Part shown: piece after piece, positions 60,810 through 64,000 of the stretch
Numbering within the stretch: position 1 is the stretch's first letter
Layout: each line of letters begins with the position of its first letter
Assembly: GCF_900184255.1 (NCBI RefSeq)
Contig: NZ_LT854638.1
Location: forward strand, 1 to 64,000
From: Haloimpatiens massiliensis
GTDB lineage: Bacteria > Bacillota > Clostridia > Clostridiales > Clostridiaceae
DNA: 64,000 nucleotides
Direction of reading: 5' to 3'
The notes under the pieces: generated by a model
Databases searched by the model: none
Told to the model about the DNA's origin: nothing
What the model saw: only the letters and a program-made list of their open reading frames with translations
Translations under genes and position numbers: made by a program

Positions 60810-61106
60810 TTGAATTTTGATGATTTTACAATAAATGTGCTTAAAGCTATGGCACATCCAGTTAGATATAAAATAATAAAATTTCTTTATGAAGGACCTA
60901 AATGTGTTTGCAAATTAAATGAAGAGTTTGAGTTTAGTCAAGCAAATCTTTCACAACACCTTAGAATTTTAAAGGACGCGGGAATACTAAAAAGTGAAAA
61001 GGTTGGGTTGGAGACACATTATAGTTTGTATAATGAGGATATAAAGGATATATTACAAAGTGTGGAAAAATACGTTCAAAAACTTTTAGATAGTGTAAAG
61101 AAGTAA
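60810..61106 (+). CDS. ArsR-family metalloregulator
   Basis: A 98-residue winged-helix repressor. AMAHPVRYKIIKFLYEGPKC (~11-30) includes the sensor-type Cys pair in KCVCKLNEEF, and FSQANLSQHLRILKDAGILK is the recognition helix. The C-x-C pattern fits As(III)/Sb(III) sensing. The start is TTG 60810 with AAAGGAGG 8 bases upstream; upstream in-frame ATG 60735 adds 25 residues with no ribosome site. It probably binds the palindrome at 59238-59269. Confidence 0.88.
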   Translation: MNFDDFTINVLKAMAHPVRYKIIKFLYEGPKCVCKLNEEFEFSQANLSQHLRILKDAGILKSEKVGLETHYSLYNEDIKDILQSVEKYVQKLLDSVKK

Positions 61107-61255
61107 TAAATGATTAATTGAACTTTTGTAATTATAAAATCACGTTTTGAAATTTAAAAATATATTTGTATTTCCTTTATTCATCTGAAGTAGAGGTTGA
61201 AAATTATATGCCAAAGTTTAGGGAGTAAATAATGAGTTGGTAAAGGATGGATGCT

Positions 61256-62653
61256 ATGTCTAGTGTTAAAATTATACCTAAGAAGTTAAAAGGAACTATA
61301 GAAATTCCACCTTCTAAAAGTATAGCTCATAGAGTTATAATAGCTGCAGGGCTGGCAGAAGGTGAAAGCATTATAGAAAATATAGAGTATTCCAAAGACA
61401 TACTGGCTACCATAGATGGAATGAAAAGTTTTGGAGTTAAAATAGAAGATATAAGTAATGAAGTTGAAATAGAAGATATAAATAGTAGTGGGAAAAGAAC
61501 CTTAAGGATAAATGGAATTAAAAATATAAAAATACAAAAGGAAATTATAGACTGCATAGAGTCTGGTTCCACTCTTAGATTTTTAATCCCCATAGCTTTG
61601 CTTCAAGGGGAGAAAAAAATTACTTTTATTGGAGAAGGAAAACTCCCAGAAAGACCTTTAGATGAGTACTACAGCATTTTTAATAAGCAAAATATATTTT
61701 ACAAAAATGTTCAGGGAAAGCTTCCCTTAAAGGTAAAAGGAAGTCTAAGACCTGGAGTGTTTTACGTTAAAGGAAATATAAGTTCTCAGTTTATTACAGG
61801 GTTAATGTTTGCACTTCCATTGTTAAAGGAAGATTCAAAAATAATCATAACATCTAAGCTAGAATCCAAGTCTTATGTAGACTTGACCATAGATGTGTTA
61901 AAAAAGTTTGGTGTAGAAATAGAGAATAATAGGTACAAAGAATTTTATATAAAGGGAAATCAGAAATATAAAAGAAGAGAATATAAAGTTGAAGGTGACT
62001 TTTCCCAAGCTGCCTTTTGGCTTATAGGCGGCTTAATTGGTGAGGGCATTAAATGCAAAAATTTAGATATAAATTCTCTTCAAGGAGATAAAGAAATATT
62101 GAATATTATAAGAAAAATAGGTGGGAATTTAAATATAAATGAAGGCTCTATAGAGGTAATCTCAAAATTAATTAGGAAAAGAACGAAAGAAGCTAATAAT
62201 GAAACTTCAAATGGAGAATGTCTAAAAGACGAAGAATTAATTAAAGATGAAGAATTGATTATAGATGTTTCACAAATTCCAGATTTAGTTCCTATTCTTG
62301 CAGTAGCTAGCACCTTCAGATATGGAGTTACCAAAATTATAAATGCTCACAGGGTTAGAATAAAAGAATGTGACAGATTGCATGCTATAGCTTGTGAATT
62401 AAATAAAATTGGAGGAAACATTCAGGAGCTTCAGGATGGCTTAGTTATAAATGGAGGCAGTAAATTAAAAGGCGGAGAAGTTGAAAGCTGGGACGATCAT
62501 AGAATAGCTATGGCTTTAGGCATAGCATCTATCCTGTGTCAGGAGCCTTTGGTAATAAAAAATAGTGAAGTTGTGCGAAAATCCTATCCAGGTTTCTGGG
62601 AGGATTTTAAAAAATTAGGTGGTGATGTACTTGAGTGGAGTATGGGGGAATAA
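61256..62653 (+). CDS. aroA: 3-phosphoshikimate 1-carboxyvinyltransferase (EPSP synthase)
   Basis: A 465-residue enzyme joining PEP and shikimate-3-phosphate in the shikimate pathway. The start VKIIPKKLKGTIEIPPSKSI holds the PPSKS substrate loop; GSTLRFLIPI (~103), SQFITGLMFALPLL (~176) and the catalytic region ECDRLHAIACELNKIGG and DDHRIAMALGIA are all present. A charged insert near residue 320 (KDEELIKDEELI) is a local expansion. ATG 61256 is preferred, since AAAGG is 9 bases upstream. It overlaps aroC by 23 bases. Confidence 0.95.
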   Translation: MSSVKIIPKKLKGTIEIPPSKSIAHRVIIAAGLAEGESIIENIEYSKDILATIDGMKSFGVKIEDISNEVEIEDINSSGKRTLRINGIKNIKIQKEIIDCIESGSTLRFLIPIALLQGEKKITFIGEGKLPERPLDEYYSIFNKQNIFYKNVQGKLPLKVKGSLRPGVFYVKGNISSQFITGLMFALPLLKEDSKIIITSKLESKSYVDLTIDVLKKFGVEIENNRYKEFYIKGNQKYKRREYKVEGDFSQAAFWLIGGLIGEGIKCKNLDINSLQGDKEILNIIRKIGGNLNINEGSIEVISKLIRKRTKEANNETSNGECLKDEELIKDEELIIDVSQIPDLVPILAVASTFRYGVTKIINAHRVRIKECDRLHAIACELNKIGGNIQELQDGLVINGGSKLKGGEVESWDDHRIAMALGIASILCQEPLVIKNSEVVRKSYPGFWEDFKKLGGDVLEWSMGE

Positions 62654-63722
62654 AATAAAGTATTCTATATTTGGAGAATCCCATGGAGAGGGAATTGGCA
62701 TGGTTATAGATGGATTGAAGTCGGGTATAGAACTGGATTTGGACTTTATAAAAGGTGAAATGGCAAGAAGAGCTCCAGGAAAAGATAATCTGTCTACCAC
62801 AAGAAAAGAAGGAGATAATTTTAAAATATTAAGTGGATTTTTTAATGGGAAAACCACAGGCACTCCTTTATGTGTATTTATAGAAAATACCAATAAAAGA
62901 AGCAATGACTATGATAAAATCAAAGAAATTATAAGGCCTTCTCATGCTGATTATACAGGGAAAATGAGATATAATGGTTTTAATGATTACAGAGGTGGAG
63001 GACATTTTTCTGGAAGACTTACAGCACCGCTTATGTTTGCTGGAGCTATAGCAAAGCAAATTCTCAAAAGGAAAAATATAATAATAGGAAGTCATATAAA
63101 AAGTATAAAACATATTGAAGATGATTATTTTAATGATGATAATTTAAATGAATCAACCATAGAATCTCTTTTAAATCAACAATTTCCTTTAATAAATATA
63201 AATAAAAAAGAAATTATGGAAGAAGAAATATTAAAGGCTAGAGAAGAAAAAGATTCTGTAGGTGGAGTAATAGAATGTGCTATTTTAAATGTTAAGCCTG
63301 GAGTTGGAAGTCCCTTTTTTAACTCTGTAGAAAGTACTATTTCACAGCTTTTATTTTCAGTTCCAGGGGTAAAGGGAGTTGAATTTGGATTAGGCTTTGA
63401 AATTACTAAGCTAAATGGATCGGAGGCTAATGACGAACTTTATATAGAAGAAGATATTATTAAGACTTATAGCAATAACAATGGGGGTATACTTGGGGGT
63501 ATAACAAACGGTATGCCAATTGTATTTAGAGTAGCAATAAAACCAACTCCGTCCATAGGTAGGCCTCAAAGGACGGTAGATATATCTAAAATGGAAAATA
63601 CCATTTTACAGATAGAAGGAAGACATGACCCATGTATTGTTAAAAGGGCTGTGCCAGTGATAGAGGCGGTGTCTGCCATGGCTATACTTGAGTTGATAGA
63701 AGAGGGGTATAATTATGATTAA
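62631..63722 (+). CDS. aroC: Chorismate synthase
   Basis: A 363-residue FMN-dependent enzyme that makes chorismate from EPSP. The start SGVWGNKIKYSIFGESHGEG is family-typical and sets the start at TTG 62631, with AGGTGGTGATG upstream, inside the end of aroA. RRAPGKDNLSTTRKEGD, RPSHADYTGKMRYN and the end RHDPCIVKRAVPVIEAVSAM are all conserved. The stop overlaps the following ATG, so the three genes form one operon. Confidence 0.95.
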   Translation: MSGVWGNKIKYSIFGESHGEGIGMVIDGLKSGIELDLDFIKGEMARRAPGKDNLSTTRKEGDNFKILSGFFNGKTTGTPLCVFIENTNKRSNDYDKIKEIIRPSHADYTGKMRYNGFNDYRGGGHFSGRLTAPLMFAGAIAKQILKRKNIIIGSHIKSIKHIEDDYFNDDNLNESTIESLLNQQFPLININKKEIMEEEILKAREEKDSVGGVIECAILNVKPGVGSPFFNSVESTISQLLFSVPGVKGVEFGLGFEITKLNGSEANDELYIEEDIIKTYSNNNGGILGGITNGMPIVFRVAIKPTPSIGRPQRTVDISKMENTILQIEGRHDPCIVKRAVPVIEAVSAMAILELIEEGYNYD

Positions 63723-64000
63723 ATTAGACATACCAGGATATAAGAAATTAGAAATTAAAAATATAGTATTTGATTTTAATGGAACCATAGCAGAAGATGG
63801 AGTTTTGGTAGAGGGAATAAAAGAAAGAATTTGCAAATTAAAAGATTTGGGACTAGATATATATGTATTGACTGCAGATACTAATGGTTCTGTAGCACAA
63901 CAATGCAGAAATCTTCCAGTTAATATAGAGATTTTTGCAAAGGGAGATGCACTAGAGGAAAAAAGGAATATAGTGGAGAGACTTGGAAAGGATAACACCA
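63715..64000 (+). CDS. HAD-like hydrolase (soluble P-type ATPase-like), partial
   Basis: It begins at ATG 63715, overlapping the aroC stop, and runs off the window. The first ~95 residues give motif I FDFNGTIAEDG (Asn in place of the usual second Asp) and VLTADTNGS as motif II. This resembles COG4087 'soluble P-type ATPase' HAD proteins. Its role beside aromatic amino acid genes is not evident. Confidence 0.8.
   Translation, partial: MIKLDIPGYKKLEIKNIVFDFNGTIAEDGVLVEGIKERICKLKDLGLDIYVLTADTNGSVAQQCRNLPVNIEIFAKGDALEEKRNIVERLGKDNT

Overview
The window looks like the chromosome of a low-GC, anaerobic, spore-former-type Firmicute, most probably a proteolytic Clostridium (C. botulinum group I / C. 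sporogenes type). Supporting signs are very AT-rich coding, strong GGAGG ribosome sites, frequent TTG/GTG starts, a T-box leader on serS, a glmS ribozyme, clostridial phosphatidylserine decarboxylase and UPF0182 proteins, and an rRNA operon end of the form 23S-5S-tRNA-tRNA. The species is inferred from protein flavour, not from a search.

Layout. 1-860: 3' end of 23S rRNA, 5S rRNA and two tRNA genes. 999-9034: core genes (HD hydrolase, DUF362 ferredoxin protein, UPF0182 membrane protein, FAD/[2Fe-2S] oxidoreductase with a short DUF1667 partner) and T-box-controlled serS. 9035-9990: repeat debris with a 231-bp nested palindrome, a half copy of it and a decayed IS982-type transposase. 10014-11304: three tRNA-Ser genes, an acetyltransferase and tRNA-Arg(ACG).

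11260-23851 is a 12.6-kb integrated element bounded by a 45-bp direct repeat of the tRNA-Arg 3' end. It encodes a tyrosine integrase, a Uma2-type nuclease, a CI/Cro-like switch, an excisionase-like protein, a DnaD-like organiser, a DnaB-type helicase, several tiny proteins, a protein with a J-domain-like HPD tail, a sigma factor and, at its right end, an XRE / ImmA-IrrE peptidase / PIN-like gene trio. No capsid, terminase, tail or lysis gene is visible, so it resembles a phage satellite or a replicative remnant. It carries five copies of a gapped palindrome (GTRGTTAC, exactly 16 nt, GTAAYYAC), the most striking unexplained signal in the window.

24277-34558 is mostly housekeeping: chemoreceptor, psd, TetR regulator, UbiB-like kinase with a phasin-like partner, oxaloacetate decarboxylase alpha subunit, and ribozyme-controlled glmS. 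34559-45200 is a plastic region: repeat-rich noncoding DNA, a broken gene, four consecutive NUDIX hydrolases, a dead DDE-transposase IS, a heterodimeric ABC exporter, and a methyltransferase fragment cut by a 346-bp internally deleted derivative of the same IS in inverse orientation.

45197-57915 holds a small-multidrug-export-type protein and then a sugar phosphotransferase gene set: EIICB, M20 peptidase, PRD antiterminator/activator, ribulose-phosphate-epimerase-like TIM barrel, HAD phosphatase, EIIA, iron-dependent alcohol dehydrogenase, FSA-type transaldolase and phosphohexomutase. Together they look like the uptake and breakdown of one substrate that cannot be named from sequence. 58102-61106 has small broken genes and an arsenic-type operon (frameshifted arsC, ArsP-like permease, thiol protein, ArsR regulator). 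The window ends in the shikimate genes aroA and aroC and a partial HAD-like gene.
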